Below, piece by piece: positions 48,535 to 57,667 of a stretch of 64,000 nucleotides of DNA. Source of the stretch: Flavobacteriaceae bacterium (GTDB taxonomy: Bacteria > Bacteroidota > Bacteroidia > Flavobacteriales > Flavobacteriaceae). Each line of letters begins with the position of its first letter. The first letter of the stretch is position 1. The position numbers and the translations under genes were made by a program. The stretch spans positions 58,320-122,319 of the forward strand of contig JABHSQ010000002.1 in NCBI GenBank assembly GCA_018669795.1. The letters run 5' to 3'. The notes under the pieces are model-generated. The model saw only the letters and a list, made by a program, of their open reading frames with translations. It made no database searches and was not told the DNA's origin.

Positions 48535-49341
48535 TTAATTCTTGTAGTCATTAATTCCTTTAAACCCTAAAGTTATTTTATTTTTCATTTCATGAAAAGA
48601 AATTAAATTTTTTCTTACTAAAAAGAATACAAATTTTAAAACCCAAAAATATGCTAAATTTCCATATTTATAAGCATTCAATGCCCCTCTTGCATAAATA
48701 AATCTATCACTGGCAACTTCATCGCTGGAGGATAAGGGCTTATGTATTCCAATACTTTTATTTATAAACATATGCTGAAACCCTTGTTTTTTCAATTCGT
48801 TTAAGAATATATAATTTTCAGCATCTTCAAATTGAGATCCCAGACCGAATCTTTGATTAAAATTAGCTCCAATCAATTTATTTTTCTTAAATGAAATCTC
48901 AATAGATAATGTTTTTCGCGTTATGTAATTATTATGTTTTATTTCTTTGATAGGGTATTTCCAATACAACGCTCCATTAGTTGTATTAGTTTGGAAGGTA
49001 ATTATTGGATTATAATATTTTTGATGTGCGTTTAAAACTACATCTTCAAATCCTTTTAAAAATATCACATCATCATCTGTTAACAAGCATATAGGTTTTA
49101 TAGCATTTTTAATAGCTAAGTTTCTGCTTTTGGACAGTCCTTTTTCAAAAGAATTGATAACTCTTATATTTGCAAAATTAGACACAAGTAGCTTATCCTT
49201 AGTAGTTTGATTCACTATTAATAGTGTTAAATTAGAATAACTTTGAGATAAAAACATATTAGATAAAAAATCTAAAGATGTTTTATTCATTGTTGCTATT
49301 AAAACCTCTAACTCTCTACTTTTATCTTTAACTTTAGGCAT
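48535..49341 (-). CDS. Family 2 glycosyltransferase
   Basis: A 268-residue GT2-like protein. The start ELEVLIATMNKTSLDFLSNM and the LLTDDDVIFLKGFE motif (a DDD form of DxD) place it in the family, though shorter than usual. A TACCTTTG box at 49361-49368 lies about 20 nt before its ATG. It is transcribed toward the cupin gene, 19 nt away, so the two are probably one unit. Confidence 0.8.
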   Translation of the reverse strand: MPKVKDKSRELEVLIATMNKTSLDFLSNMFLSQSYSNLTLLIVNQTTKDKLLVSNFANIRVINSFEKGLSKSRNLAIKNAIKPICLLTDDDVIFLKGFEDVVLNAHQKYYNPIITFQTNTTNGALYWKYPIKEIKHNNYITRKTLSIEISFKKNKLIGANFNQRFGLGSQFEDAENYIFLNELKKQGFQHMFINKSIGIHKPLSSSDEVASDRFIYARGALNAYKYGNLAYFWVLKFVFFLVRKNLISFHEMKNKITLGFKGINDYKN

Positions 49342-49360
49342 TAATTTTTTTTCTAATAAA

Positions 49361-49368
49361 CAAAGGTA
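49361..49368 (-). promoter_or_regulatory. -7 box (TACCTTTG) before the GT2-cupin pair
   Basis: Exact TAnnTTTG on the minus strand in the short gap between divergent genes; 19 nt before the ATG at 49341. Confidence 0.5.
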
Positions 49369-49378
49369 TAAAATATTG

Positions 49379-50521
49379 ATGAAGATATTATTAATTGGTG
49401 AATACAGCAGGCTTCATAATTCTTTAAAAAAAGGTTTAAAAGAATTAGGTAATGATGTTACTTTAATAGGAACGGGAGATTTGTTTAAAAATTATCCTGT
49501 AGACATTTCTATTAAACCAACTATATTTAGTTATAAAAAAATTCCTTTACTTCTAAGAAAAATATTTTTAAGATTAACTAAAAGAGATCTTGCAGATTGG
49601 GAAATAGGATATAAATTCAAAAAAATACTTCCATTATTAAAAAATTATGACGTTGTACAATTAATTAATTCACATAGTATTGGCACTTTTCCAAAAACTG
49701 AAATAGAATTATTAAAAACAATATTCAAAAACAATAATAACGTGTTTTTAATGGCCTGTGGTGATGATTACCCCGTGATAAAATATTATTTGGACGGGAA
49801 TCAAAAGTATCATATTCTAAGTCCATATATGGAAAGTGACTCATTATCAAAAGCTTCCTTTTCACTAAAATATGTAAATGATTCTTATAAAAATCTTTTT
49901 TATTTTGTTTATGAAAATGTAAAAGCTGTAATTCCCAGTGATATTGATTATCATTTACCTTGGAAAGAATGGAAAAAAACTACCCCAATTATCCCTAATC
50001 CTTTGATTATACCTGACATCTATTTCCCAATTGAAATAAAAAATAGAAAAATCAATATTTTCTTGGGAATAAATACACTTAATTACGAAAAAAAAGGGTA
50101 CCGATTATTTGAAGAGGCTCTTGTTTGGGTTAAAAATAAATATTCTGACAAAGTAAATATCATTAAAACTTACAATGTACCATTTAATGAATATGTAAAA
50201 CATATTAATTCTTGTGACATTCTATTAGATACAATTTACGCATATGATCAAGGCTATAATGCATTAGAATCTATGGCTAGAGGAAAAGTAGTATTTACAG
50301 GAGCTGAAGAGGAATTCACAACCTATTATAACATTGAAAAACCTGTAAATATTAATGCCTTACCAAATGCTATAAGTATTTATAATGAATTAGAAAAATT
50401 AATATTAAATCCAAATAAAATTGAAGAAATAGGGAAGAATGCACGATTATTTACACAAAAAGAACACGATTATAGAATCATCGCAAAAAAATATATAACT
50501 ACTTGGAAAAAGCATTTATAA
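49379..50521 (+). CDS. Glycosyltransferase, GT-B fold (GT4-like)
   Basis: A 380-residue GT-B enzyme. KILLIGEYSRLHNSLKKGLK is the first beta-alpha unit, and the C-terminal half has YAYDQGYNALESMARGKVVF, an E-x7-type donor-binding pattern as in families GT1/GT4. The ATG at 49379 is chosen; a TTG immediately before it is not needed. It runs on the plus strand, opposite to its neighbours, and its 3' end overlaps the convergent acyltransferase gene by 6 nt. Confidence 0.8.
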   Translation: MKILLIGEYSRLHNSLKKGLKELGNDVTLIGTGDLFKNYPVDISIKPTIFSYKKIPLLLRKIFLRLTKRDLADWEIGYKFKKILPLLKNYDVVQLINSHSIGTFPKTEIELLKTIFKNNNNVFLMACGDDYPVIKYYLDGNQKYHILSPYMESDSLSKASFSLKYVNDSYKNLFYFVYENVKAVIPSDIDYHLPWKEWKKTTPIIPNPLIIPDIYFPIEIKNRKINIFLGINTLNYEKKGYRLFEEALVWVKNKYSDKVNIIKTYNVPFNEYVKHINSCDILLDTIYAYDQGYNALESMARGKVVFTGAEEEFTTYYNIEKPVNINALPNAISIYNELEKLILNPNKIEEIGKNARLFTQKEHDYRIIAKKYITTWKKHL

Positions 50522-51079
50522 CTTTTTCAATTCTTTTGCTGGCACACCTGCTATAATTACATTGTCTAAACAACTTTTAGTCACCATAGATCCATTTGCA
50601 ACTATAGAATTTTCTCCAATCGTTACTCCTTTTAAAATGGTAACATTATTTCCAATAAAAACATTATTTTCAATGATCACTTCAGAAGGTTCAGAATCGG
50701 TTTCAAACCTTTTATCTATTTCCAAATTATGAAAATTACTGTCAATAATATTACAATTAAAGCCTATTAATACATTGTCTTTTATAATGATACTTTTTTC
50801 AGAAACTACAGAAAAGTTATTATTAATATGAATATTATTCCCAAATATTAAAGTAGAATTCTCATTTCTTGCTTCTAAATAGCCATAACTACTATAAAAT
50901 AAAGGAGCATTAATTACTCCAATATTTACATTTTCCCCAACACTTATTTTACCTTTACCTCTTAATACAATAGGTTGATGAGAAATAAAAACTCCATTTA
51001 CAGTACTATTGTTAGAATAAAATAAATATTTAATCTTTCTAAATTTCAGCAAAACTTTTACAACTAGACTTTTAATCAC
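50516..51079 (-). CDS. Hexapeptide-repeat acyltransferase (LbH type)
   Basis: A 187-residue left-handed beta-helix acetyltransferase. Imperfect hexapeptides run through the middle (SVGENVNIGVINAP, IIIKDNVLIGFNCNIID, VIIENNVFIGNNVTILKGVT) with the usual end IVANGSMVTKSCLDNVIIAG. The pattern is like WcaF/MAT enzymes that O-acetylate sugars. It could acylate the amino sugar or a hydroxyl of the polymer. It lies 32 nt after the flippase gene. Confidence 0.87.
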   Translation of the reverse strand: MIKSLVVKVLLKFRKIKYLFYSNNSTVNGVFISHQPIVLRGKGKISVGENVNIGVINAPLFYSSYGYLEARNENSTLIFGNNIHINNNFSVVSEKSIIIKDNVLIGFNCNIIDSNFHNLEIDKRFETDSEPSEVIIENNVFIGNNVTILKGVTIGENSIVANGSMVTKSCLDNVIIAGVPAKELKKL

Positions 51080-51111
51080 TATAATTTATTTATTTCTTGA
51101 AAGATAATATA

Positions 51112-52404
51112 TTATTCTTTCACACTTTTATTTTGTTTCCTGAAATATCGGATCACCAAATAGTATATTATTCCAAACATAATAATGGACCTCACTAAAT
51201 GCGCCATAACCACACCTTCAACTCCATAATCTTTTATTAAATAATGGGATAAAAAATAGAATAATGCCAATGAAATAATTTCTGAAAAAATAAAATTTTT
51301 CATCATTTTTTTTGCTATAAATTGATGCCCTAAAACTAAAGTAGCCAAGCGTACAAAATCTCCTGTTAATTGCCATTTAAACAACGGAGCCATTGCAGTA
51401 AAATCTGGGTAAATAATTAATATCACATAATCTCTTAAAAAATAAACCAGTAACATTCCTATACCAAATAATGGCAATATTGTTTTATAAATAATCTTTA
51501 ATTCTAAAGTGAACGCTTTTTTAGTGTGAATAATTGCAAATTTAGGAACTACATATAATGTAAAAATCGATGCTGAAAAAACCATGTAATTTTTTGATAT
51601 AAAGGTCATCGCAGTCCAAATTCCAGAATCTGCTTCCGTGATTTGATTACGAATCATTGTTCGTATATCAATTTCAACAAAACTCAATAATCCAGTTGAA
51701 ACAAAAGACATTAAAGTAAAAGCTAATAATTCTTTTGCAAAAGGTATTTTTAAAGATAATTTAGAAAACTTAACATACTCTTTTAATGTTTTAAAAAATA
51801 TATATAATAAAACTAATAATTGAAGAATTGGAGTAACAGCTATAGCAACAAGTGCTCCGTCTATATTGTAATTATAGATTGATATTACTAATAAAAAAGC
51901 CCCTAATAGATAACCAAATAAATCAATTTTAGCAAAATTTTTATATTGAGATAAACCATGAACAACTCCATTAAAAACACGATATATTCCAATAAAAGGA
52001 ACGATAACTGCTAATAATTTAATTAAATATTTAAAATTAGTAGAACCAAATAAATACTCACTAATAAACTCTGCACCAATCAATAATGAAACACAGGCAA
52101 TACTCGAACCTATAACCGTAAAGACAAAAGCGGTAGAAAACATTTTCTGCAATTGTTCCTTATCCTCTTTATATTCTGAAACGTATTTAATAATTCCATT
52201 AAAAACACCCCCAGAAGAAATTGAGGTTAAAAGCATAGTGAAATTTCGAAGTTGACCTATTTTTGAAATTCCAACTTCCCCAACAATTTCTGCTAAAAAA
52301 CGTTGAATAAAAAGAGAAATCACTAAGCGTATACTAATCACAACAGCATTTAAAGAGGTTATCTTAAGTAATAAATTTTCGCTTATAAATTTTGGTAACT
52401 TCAA
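51112..52404 (-). CDS. O-antigen/polysaccharide flippase (Wzx-like)
   Basis: A 430-residue membrane protein of the MATE/Wzx superfamily with about twelve segments and an N-terminal pattern (FLAEIVGEVGISKIGQLRNF) typical of the WzxE-like O-antigen translocases. It should flip the lipid-linked repeat unit to the periplasm for polymerisation. It starts 1 nt after the aminotransferase's stop and is followed by the hexapeptide acyltransferase. No Wzy polymerase is recognised in the window. Confidence 0.86.
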   Translation of the reverse strand: MKLPKFISENLLLKITSLNAVVISIRLVISLFIQRFLAEIVGEVGISKIGQLRNFTMLLTSISSGGVFNGIIKYVSEYKEDKEQLQKMFSTAFVFTVIGSSIACVSLLIGAEFISEYLFGSTNFKYLIKLLAVIVPFIGIYRVFNGVVHGLSQYKNFAKIDLFGYLLGAFLLVISIYNYNIDGALVAIAVTPILQLLVLLYIFFKTLKEYVKFSKLSLKIPFAKELLAFTLMSFVSTGLLSFVEIDIRTMIRNQITEADSGIWTAMTFISKNYMVFSASIFTLYVVPKFAIIHTKKAFTLELKIIYKTILPLFGIGMLLVYFLRDYVILIIYPDFTAMAPLFKWQLTGDFVRLATLVLGHQFIAKKMMKNFIFSEIISLALFYFLSHYLIKDYGVEGVVMAHLVRSIIMFGIIYYLVIRYFRKQNKSVKE

Positions 52405-52405
52405 T

Positions 52406-53506
52406 TTAATAGGAATTTAATACTGAAATAATTTTTTTAACTTCTGTACTTGAAAGCATTGTATTTATTGGAATACTAACGACCTCTCTATGTATTTTTT
52501 CGGTAATTGGAAAATATAAACCTGAATATTCTGTAAGTGCTTCTTGTTGATGAGGTGGAATAGGATAATGAATTAAAAACTCAATTTCATTTTGAATTAG
52601 ATAGTTAGTGAATTCTTTTCTATTTAAAACTTGAATAACAAATTGATGAAACACATGGGTTTCATTCTCATTATAGCTAGGAAGTTTAATTTTCGGGTTA
52701 TTAATAGCAGATAGGTATTGTTTAGCAATCTCTCGCCTTCTATTATTGTCAGCATCTAAAAATGGCAGTTTAATTCTTAAAAAAGCCGCTTGGATATCAT
52801 CCAATCTTGAGTTAAAGCCAACATATTCATTAATATATTTAGTGGAAGATCCATAATTTCTAAGTTTCTCAATAACTAGAGCTAATTCTTTATCATTTGT
52901 TGTAATTGCTCCAGCATCTCCTAAAGCCCCAAGGTTTTTAGTTGGATAAAAACTAAAACCGGCGGCATCTCCTAGATTTCCAGCTACTTGTCCTTTTGTA
53001 TTTTTTGCACCATGAGCCTGTGCAGCATCTTCTATTACTAGTAAATTATTTTTAGCAGCAATTTCATTTATAGCATCCATTGGAGAAAGTTGTCCATATA
53101 AATGGACAGGCATAATCGCTCTTGTTTTTGAAGTTATTGAGTTTGATAATTCATTTAAATTAAAATTAAAAGTATCATCTTCAGATGCTACCAAGACAGG
53201 AGTTAACCCTGCTTGTTTTATAGCTAGAATGGTAGCTATATAGGCATTGGAAGCTACCAAAACTTCATCATTATTAGATAATTTACCAAGGACTTTATAC
53301 CCTTCCAGGATTAAGCGTAAAGCATCTAAGCCATTTCCTACTCCAATGCAATAATTAGTCCCACAATAAGACGCAAATTCCTCTTCAAAAACTGTGACGT
53401 TTGATCCTAAAATATAATATCCAGTATCTAAAAAGTCTGTAAACTTATTTTTAAATTCTTCTTCGAATCGGAGATTAATTTTATGTAAATCTAAAAAAGA
53501 AATCAT
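52406..53506 (-). CDS. DegT/DnrJ/EryC1 aminotransferase (FdtB/QdtB-like)
   Basis: A 366-residue PLP aminotransferase that adds the amino group to a dTDP-keto sugar. The PLP lysine is Lys190 ([15 protein letters not shown]), with the Asp of [11 protein letters not shown] for the ring nitrogen. The FdtB/QdtB type fits with the cupin isomerase in the same cluster; a WecE-like role is the alternative. It overlaps the acyltransferase upstream by 4 nt and is followed by the flippase after 1 nt. Confidence 0.88.
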   Translation of the reverse strand: MISFLDLHKINLRFEEEFKNKFTDFLDTGYYILGSNVTVFEEEFASYCGTNYCIGVGNGLDALRLILEGYKVLGKLSNNDEVLVASNAYIATILAIKQAGLTPVLVASEDDTFNFNLNELSNSITSKTRAIMPVHLYGQLSPMDAINEIAAKNNLLVIEDAAQAHGAKNTKGQVAGNLGDAAGFSFYPTKNLGALGDAGAITTNDKELALVIEKLRNYGSSTKYINEYVGFNSRLDDIQAAFLRIKLPFLDADNNRRREIAKQYLSAINNPKIKLPSYNENETHVFHQFVIQVLNRKEFTNYLIQNEIEFLIHYPIPPHQQEALTEYSGLYFPITEKIHREVVSIPINTMLSSTEVKKIISVLNSY

Positions 53507-54474
53507 ATGGTTTTAAATTCTAAAGTTCTATAAGTATCCGTGTTTATTTCATAATTATTAAAAATAAGAGGCCTAGCTCCATAACTTTCTTTCCAGAATA
53601 ACAAGCCTTCATTTAATAATTTTCCATTTTCTTCACTGGAAGTATTAAAACTAAAATAGTTTCTTCCCTCTTTAAAATGATCAAAAACATCATTCATTAA
53701 TAAATCTAAACTTCCCAATTCATTTTTATTTTCATTCCCAGAAATGTATTGAGGGTGTACTACATTTTTAGTTAGAAATAAAGTAGTACCTGCAACAATT
53801 TTATCATCTTGATATACATTAACCTGCTTTATATGTTTAGGAAAACGTGCTGCTAATAATTTTATTTCATCTAAGGAATGCACAGGAGAGGTATTGTATT
53901 TTTCTTTAAGGTTTGGAATTAGAATTTCATTCCAAAACTTTTCATAATCTCCATCTACTTTAACTAGTAACCCTTTTCTTTTTGCTTTATTGATTCCTTC
54001 CCTTCTGTTTTTTTGAAAACGCAATTTATTTTGATAATCAATCAATAAAATTACATCACGCTTTACTAAACTTCCTTCTGCTTTGTATAAAATATATTCT
54101 AATTCGTCTGAAGGTAAACTATTATAAAAACTTGGTATTATTCGAATATCTAGTTTTTTAATTCTTTCCTCAAAAAGAAATTTTAATACTTCTTTAAAAG
54201 CCAGAAACGTACTTTTTAATTTAGCAGAATCCTGTAATACAAAGCTACCATAGGTAAGCCCTTGATGTGAATAAACTACATCATCATTAATGTTTGCAGG
54301 CAGAAGAGCATATAATCTTTCACCTTTATAGATCAGCAAGGAAAAATCTTCAAATCGATCCTTGTGATAATCCATAAAGTCACGCTGAAATAAAAAAGTT
54401 GCATTTTTAGCTGTAGCGATAAAATAATCCCATGCTGATTTATGACTTTCTGTATATTTTTTTACGGTAAAAAT
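53503..54474 (-). CDS. GNAT/FemAB-like acyltransferase with probable ATT start
   Basis: A GNAT/FemAB-like protein of 323 residues if it begins at ATT 54474. From the first ATG (54375) it is 290 residues and starts mid-domain ([19 protein letters not shown]). The frame is open back to a stop at 54487-54489, and the extra part reads [17 protein letters not shown] then [14 protein letters not shown], which looks like the family's normal first strand and helix. No ATG, GTG or TTG lies in that stretch; ATT at 54472-54474, one base after the stop of the previous gene, is the best candidate. It lies between the sulfatase-like gene and the aminotransferase and may acylate the 3-amino sugar. Confidence 0.78.
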   Translation of the reverse strand: MFTVKKYTESHKSAWDYFIATAKNATFLFQRDFMDYHKDRFEDFSLLIYKGERLYALLPANINDDVVYSHQGLTYGSFVLQDSAKLKSTFLAFKEVLKFLFEERIKKLDIRIIPSFYNSLPSDELEYILYKAEGSLVKRDVILLIDYQNKLRFQKNRREGINKAKRKGLLVKVDGDYEKFWNEILIPNLKEKYNTSPVHSLDEIKLLAARFPKHIKQVNVYQDDKIVAGTTLFLTKNVVHPQYISGNENKNELGSLDLLMNDVFDHFKEGRNYFSFNTSSEENGKLLNEGLLFWKESYGARPLIFNNYEINTDTYRTLEFKTI

Positions 54475-54475
54475 A

Positions 54476-55963
54476 TTATTGTTTTTTTAAAGTTACTGTT
54501 CCAAATTGATCTATATATTTATAAACTCCAGGTGGCTCTACATCTTTCAAAATCACAAAACTTTCATCAGGCTGTAAATTTTTCAAATAGCTATCATCTT
54601 CCCCTAAATATGAAAATAATATCCTAAAAACATTTACTGCACTTTTAAATGAAGTATCGTAATTTGGCGCATTATTATTAGGCCAATGTATTGCTAAAGT
54701 ACTTGTAAAAATAGAATTCACAAGATCTTTGTCTTGTGTTTTATTATAAATTTGATTTGTATATTCCATCCCTACAAAGCCTCCATGATCTGCCATAATC
54801 ACAATTAAACTATTTGGATCTTTTTCTTTTATCGAAGATATTACTTTAAAAATTCTTTCATTTGCATAAACTAAACTTTCTCTCCATAACTTTCTTTCTC
54901 CTTCTATTCCTTCAGAATCTACTTTTCTACCATGAATATGGCCAGGATTAAATAGTTCTATAAAAAAGAATTTTGAAGTATCCACATCTTCGTTAAGGTA
55001 TTCTTTTAAAGGCTGAATAACATCTTGCGTTTCCCCTAATCCTGTTCCTATAAATGAAACATCATCAACTTCAAAATTACTTACATCATAACCTAATTTT
55101 GGTCTATTTAGTATTAAATAAGGCAACTCTGATATAAAATGGGTTTTATAATTGTTATTTTTAAATATTGATAAGACAGCATTATCTGATATAATAATAT
55201 TTCTTGCGTTTAAAGCTTCACTAAAGCTGGTTCCGTTATTATAATAATGATGTTTCATCATAAAGGTAGCACTATTTGAAGATAATGTAGAAGCATAATT
55301 ACTTCTAAAATCTTCATAATATTTAAAATTTTCTTTCATTAAAAATTCCTCAAATTTGCTATAATCTACCTTATAGTTTTCTTTTCTTAGTTCAGAGAAA
55401 TTAGCATAACCATCGGGTTGAATAAAATATACATTAGGTTTTTTAACAAACCTTACCGATTTTATATTATCTGGTTGAACAGTCCATGCATCTGAATAAT
55501 TAATTAATTTAATTATTCTAGGCGCCAATGTATAAACTCCAATTAAAGCTAGTATTAATTGAAAAACAACTAACTTTTTAAAAAATCCGTGAAAGAAAAA
55601 AGAAAACCCAATAGCTACAAAAAAACTTAATAGCGCAACTTTAAGATAAAAACCTGCATAATAGCAAAACATCATAAATATTAAAAATGCGAATACATTC
55701 AAAAATGGGAATACATACTTTTCATGTTTTTTTAAATTAGTTGATTTCATAACAAAATGAAGAATCATAAAAACAACGATAGGCAGCAACAAAAACATCA
55801 CTAAAAAATACCCTACGTGGGACCAAGTATTAACGATGGTGTAGTTATTTGTGAAATAAAATAAAATTGGATATAATCCTGCCGCTATGGCATATAGAAT
55901 TGGGTATGATTTATTACTTGAAAGATACTTTTGTAAGGGGTTTTTCTTTTTATTAGCTGCCAT
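54476..55963 (-). CDS. Membrane-anchored sulfatase/alkaline phosphatase-fold protein
   Basis: A 495-residue protein. Five membrane segments fill the first 150 residues; a periplasmic domain of the alkaline phosphatase superfamily follows, with metal-site Asp in YFIQPDGYAN, a Ser/Thr-rich nucleophile region (NYASTLSSNSATFMM), an Asn-His site (FNPGHIHG) and ADHGG. This plan resembles enzymes that transfer phospho-alcohol groups to glycans or lipids. The ATG at 55963 is preferred; it overlaps the methyltransferase stop by 11 nt. The substrate is unknown. Confidence 0.8.
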   Translation of the reverse strand: MAANKKKNPLQKYLSSNKSYPILYAIAAGLYPILFYFTNNYTIVNTWSHVGYFLVMFLLLPIVVFMILHFVMKSTNLKKHEKYVFPFLNVFAFLIFMMFCYYAGFYLKVALLSFFVAIGFSFFFHGFFKKLVVFQLILALIGVYTLAPRIIKLINYSDAWTVQPDNIKSVRFVKKPNVYFIQPDGYANFSELRKENYKVDYSKFEEFLMKENFKYYEDFRSNYASTLSSNSATFMMKHHYYNNGTSFSEALNARNIIISDNAVLSIFKNNNYKTHFISELPYLILNRPKLGYDVSNFEVDDVSFIGTGLGETQDVIQPLKEYLNEDVDTSKFFFIELFNPGHIHGRKVDSEGIEGERKLWRESLVYANERIFKVISSIKEKDPNSLIVIMADHGGFVGMEYTNQIYNKTQDKDLVNSIFTSTLAIHWPNNNAPNYDTSFKSAVNVFRILFSYLGEDDSYLKNLQPDESFVILKDVEPPGVYKYIDQFGTVTLKKQ

Positions 55964-57347
55964 AATTTTTGTTTTCAAACAAATACATCACACGCTTAGT
56001 TCCTGCAAGTTCTTCCTTTTTAACTAAAGTAAAAAATTTCGAATAACCCTTTTCAAATTCAATTTGATTGTAAAAATCAAAATAATTGATAAATTCTCGT
56101 TTTCTAACCAATAAAGACGTTACCCAAGAATCTTCCCTTTTCGGAAATTCAATAATCAAGTTTTTTGAAAATTTCGCGAAAAAAGCTGCCGATTTTTCAA
56201 AAGGAACATTTCCTGAAAGAGTGATATGATGTATTAACGCAAGAGCCATAGTTACATCAGGTTTATACTCAGTAAGTCTATGTACCAAAGATTCTCTTTC
56301 CGTATTATTAAAACCGATACCTGGCGCAGGCTGTAAAACATCACATACAAAAGGAAGTATATTATCTTCTTTATTTTTTAAAATCTGTGAAAAATTTGCA
56401 TCTACGGCATTACTATCTATATCGGTTACCATTATATGTGGCACTAAATCTTGAACTGTTCTAGCAAAAGTTCCGTCATTCCCTCCAATATCTATAAGCT
56501 TTTTTGCATTTAAAGGGCTTACCCAATTTCTAATTAAATCCTTCTTAGTGTTAAAAGCAGTTTCATTATAATTAGTTTTAGAGTAATAATCACCCCATTC
56601 ACTTACTTCTTTTAATGAAAGTTTTGATATATAGTTATACAAACTTTCAATAATATTATTTTGTGCTTTTAATGAAAGTTTGGCAATTTTAGTTTGAGCT
56701 TTATAGTCTTCACTATGCCTGCTTTCCATTTTAGCTAATAAATGAATATTAGGGTATAAAACAGAACTCAATTTTGTTTTAGGAGGCAACATTGATGAAA
56801 TCATTTTTACTGGGATACCATCAATATATGCTTGCAGCATATTAAAAACCTCATTACCATGATACCTTGCTAAAACTAAAGGTCCAAGAAAGTGAGTGAC
56901 AAATTGTTTATAAGCTCTCCAAGGGCTTCCTTCCTCATAAAAGTCAAAAGAAAGAGTATCAATAAAAATTGGTTTCCCTTTATGGAAAGTTACATTATAT
57001 GCGGAGGCATCTTTTAATATAAATCCTTTAGAAAGAGCAAATTTTTGAATTTTTAATGTTAATAAAGCAGCTTGCTTATATTGTTCAAAACCCCATTCAT
57101 AAGGGTTTGTTATAAAAGGAATATGCTCAGGTGTTATTATTATCTCATCTTCAGAAACAGATGTTTCTTCATGAGAAATTAATAAATTATTTTTAATAAG
57201 AGTTTTAAAAAAACCACTATCCTTTAATTTCTTGTATTGAGGAAAGTAAATAGGATTAATTTTCCTACGAAGTATATTCCCATCATGATATATATATCCA
57301 GAAGGGTCTCTAAATGATGCTTCGTGTGTTTTACTGGTTTTTGTCAT
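55953..57347 (-). CDS. SAM-dependent methyltransferase with extra N-terminal domain
   Basis: A 464-residue protein. The C-terminal half has the class I SAM-binding motif KKLIDIGGNDGTFAR with an acidic strand-2 end (MVTDIDSNAV) and LIHHITLSGNVP. The N-terminal 220 residues include LKDASAYNVTFHKGKPIFID, which resembles the D-x-N and ID-loop parts of kinase-like folds, as in other large flavobacterial and cyanobacterial methyltransferases. It might methylate the glycan or a lipid carrier. It overlaps the small membrane protein gene by 17 nt (ATG at 57347) and the sulfatase-like gene by 11 nt. Confidence 0.78.
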   Translation of the reverse strand: MTKTSKTHEASFRDPSGYIYHDGNILRRKINPIYFPQYKKLKDSGFFKTLIKNNLLISHEETSVSEDEIIITPEHIPFITNPYEWGFEQYKQAALLTLKIQKFALSKGFILKDASAYNVTFHKGKPIFIDTLSFDFYEEGSPWRAYKQFVTHFLGPLVLARYHGNEVFNMLQAYIDGIPVKMISSMLPPKTKLSSVLYPNIHLLAKMESRHSEDYKAQTKIAKLSLKAQNNIIESLYNYISKLSLKEVSEWGDYYSKTNYNETAFNTKKDLIRNWVSPLNAKKLIDIGGNDGTFARTVQDLVPHIMVTDIDSNAVDANFSQILKNKEDNILPFVCDVLQPAPGIGFNNTERESLVHRLTEYKPDVTMALALIHHITLSGNVPFEKSAAFFAKFSKNLIIEFPKREDSWVTSLLVRKREFINYFDFYNQIEFEKGYSKFFTLVKKEELAGTKRVMYLFENKNYGS

Positions 57348-57534
57348 TGGTTTCTTCGGTATCTTCTTCATCAACATCTATTGAGTCATAAGAATCGTCC
57401 TCTTTAACCAAGCCAAAAAATGACTTTACTTTATATAGTACATTTTTTGAAAAAAGCAATACTCCTGCAGCTACTGCCACTATAGCTTGAACTATCATTG
57501 CCCCTAATCCTGGATCGAAATACAAAAAATTCAT
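57331..57534 (-). CDS. Small single-pass membrane protein, first gene of the glycan operon
   Basis: A 67-residue protein with one membrane segment (AMIVQAIVAVAAGVLLF) and an acidic tail (KEDDSYDSIDVDEEDTEETN). The N-terminus NFLYFDPGLGAM is a pattern that I associate with small proteins at the head of polysaccharide or sulfatase operons. No function is known. Its gene overlaps the methyltransferase gene by 17 nt, so its translation is coupled to it. Confidence 0.65.
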   Translation of the reverse strand: MNFLYFDPGLGAMIVQAIVAVAAGVLLFSKNVLYKVKSFFGLVKEDDSYDSIDVDEEDTEETNDKNQ

Positions 57535-57621
57535 ATGTATATATTTACTTGCGATGTTAACTGTAGCAAATTAACTAAAAAACGCGCAGTTTATTGAAAA
57601 AATTATAAATTAAATTGTTAT

Positions 57622-57665
57622 AAAAAAAAAAGGGATTTAATATAAGAATTAAACCCCTTTTTTTT
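57622..57665. terminator. Bidirectional terminator between typA and the glycan operon
   Basis: An imperfect inverted repeat of about 18 pairs (AAAAAAAAGGGATTTAAT with ATTAAACCCCTTTTTTTT) flanked by A- and T-runs, just after the typA stop on the minus strand. Confidence 0.75.
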
Positions 57666-57667
57666 AT

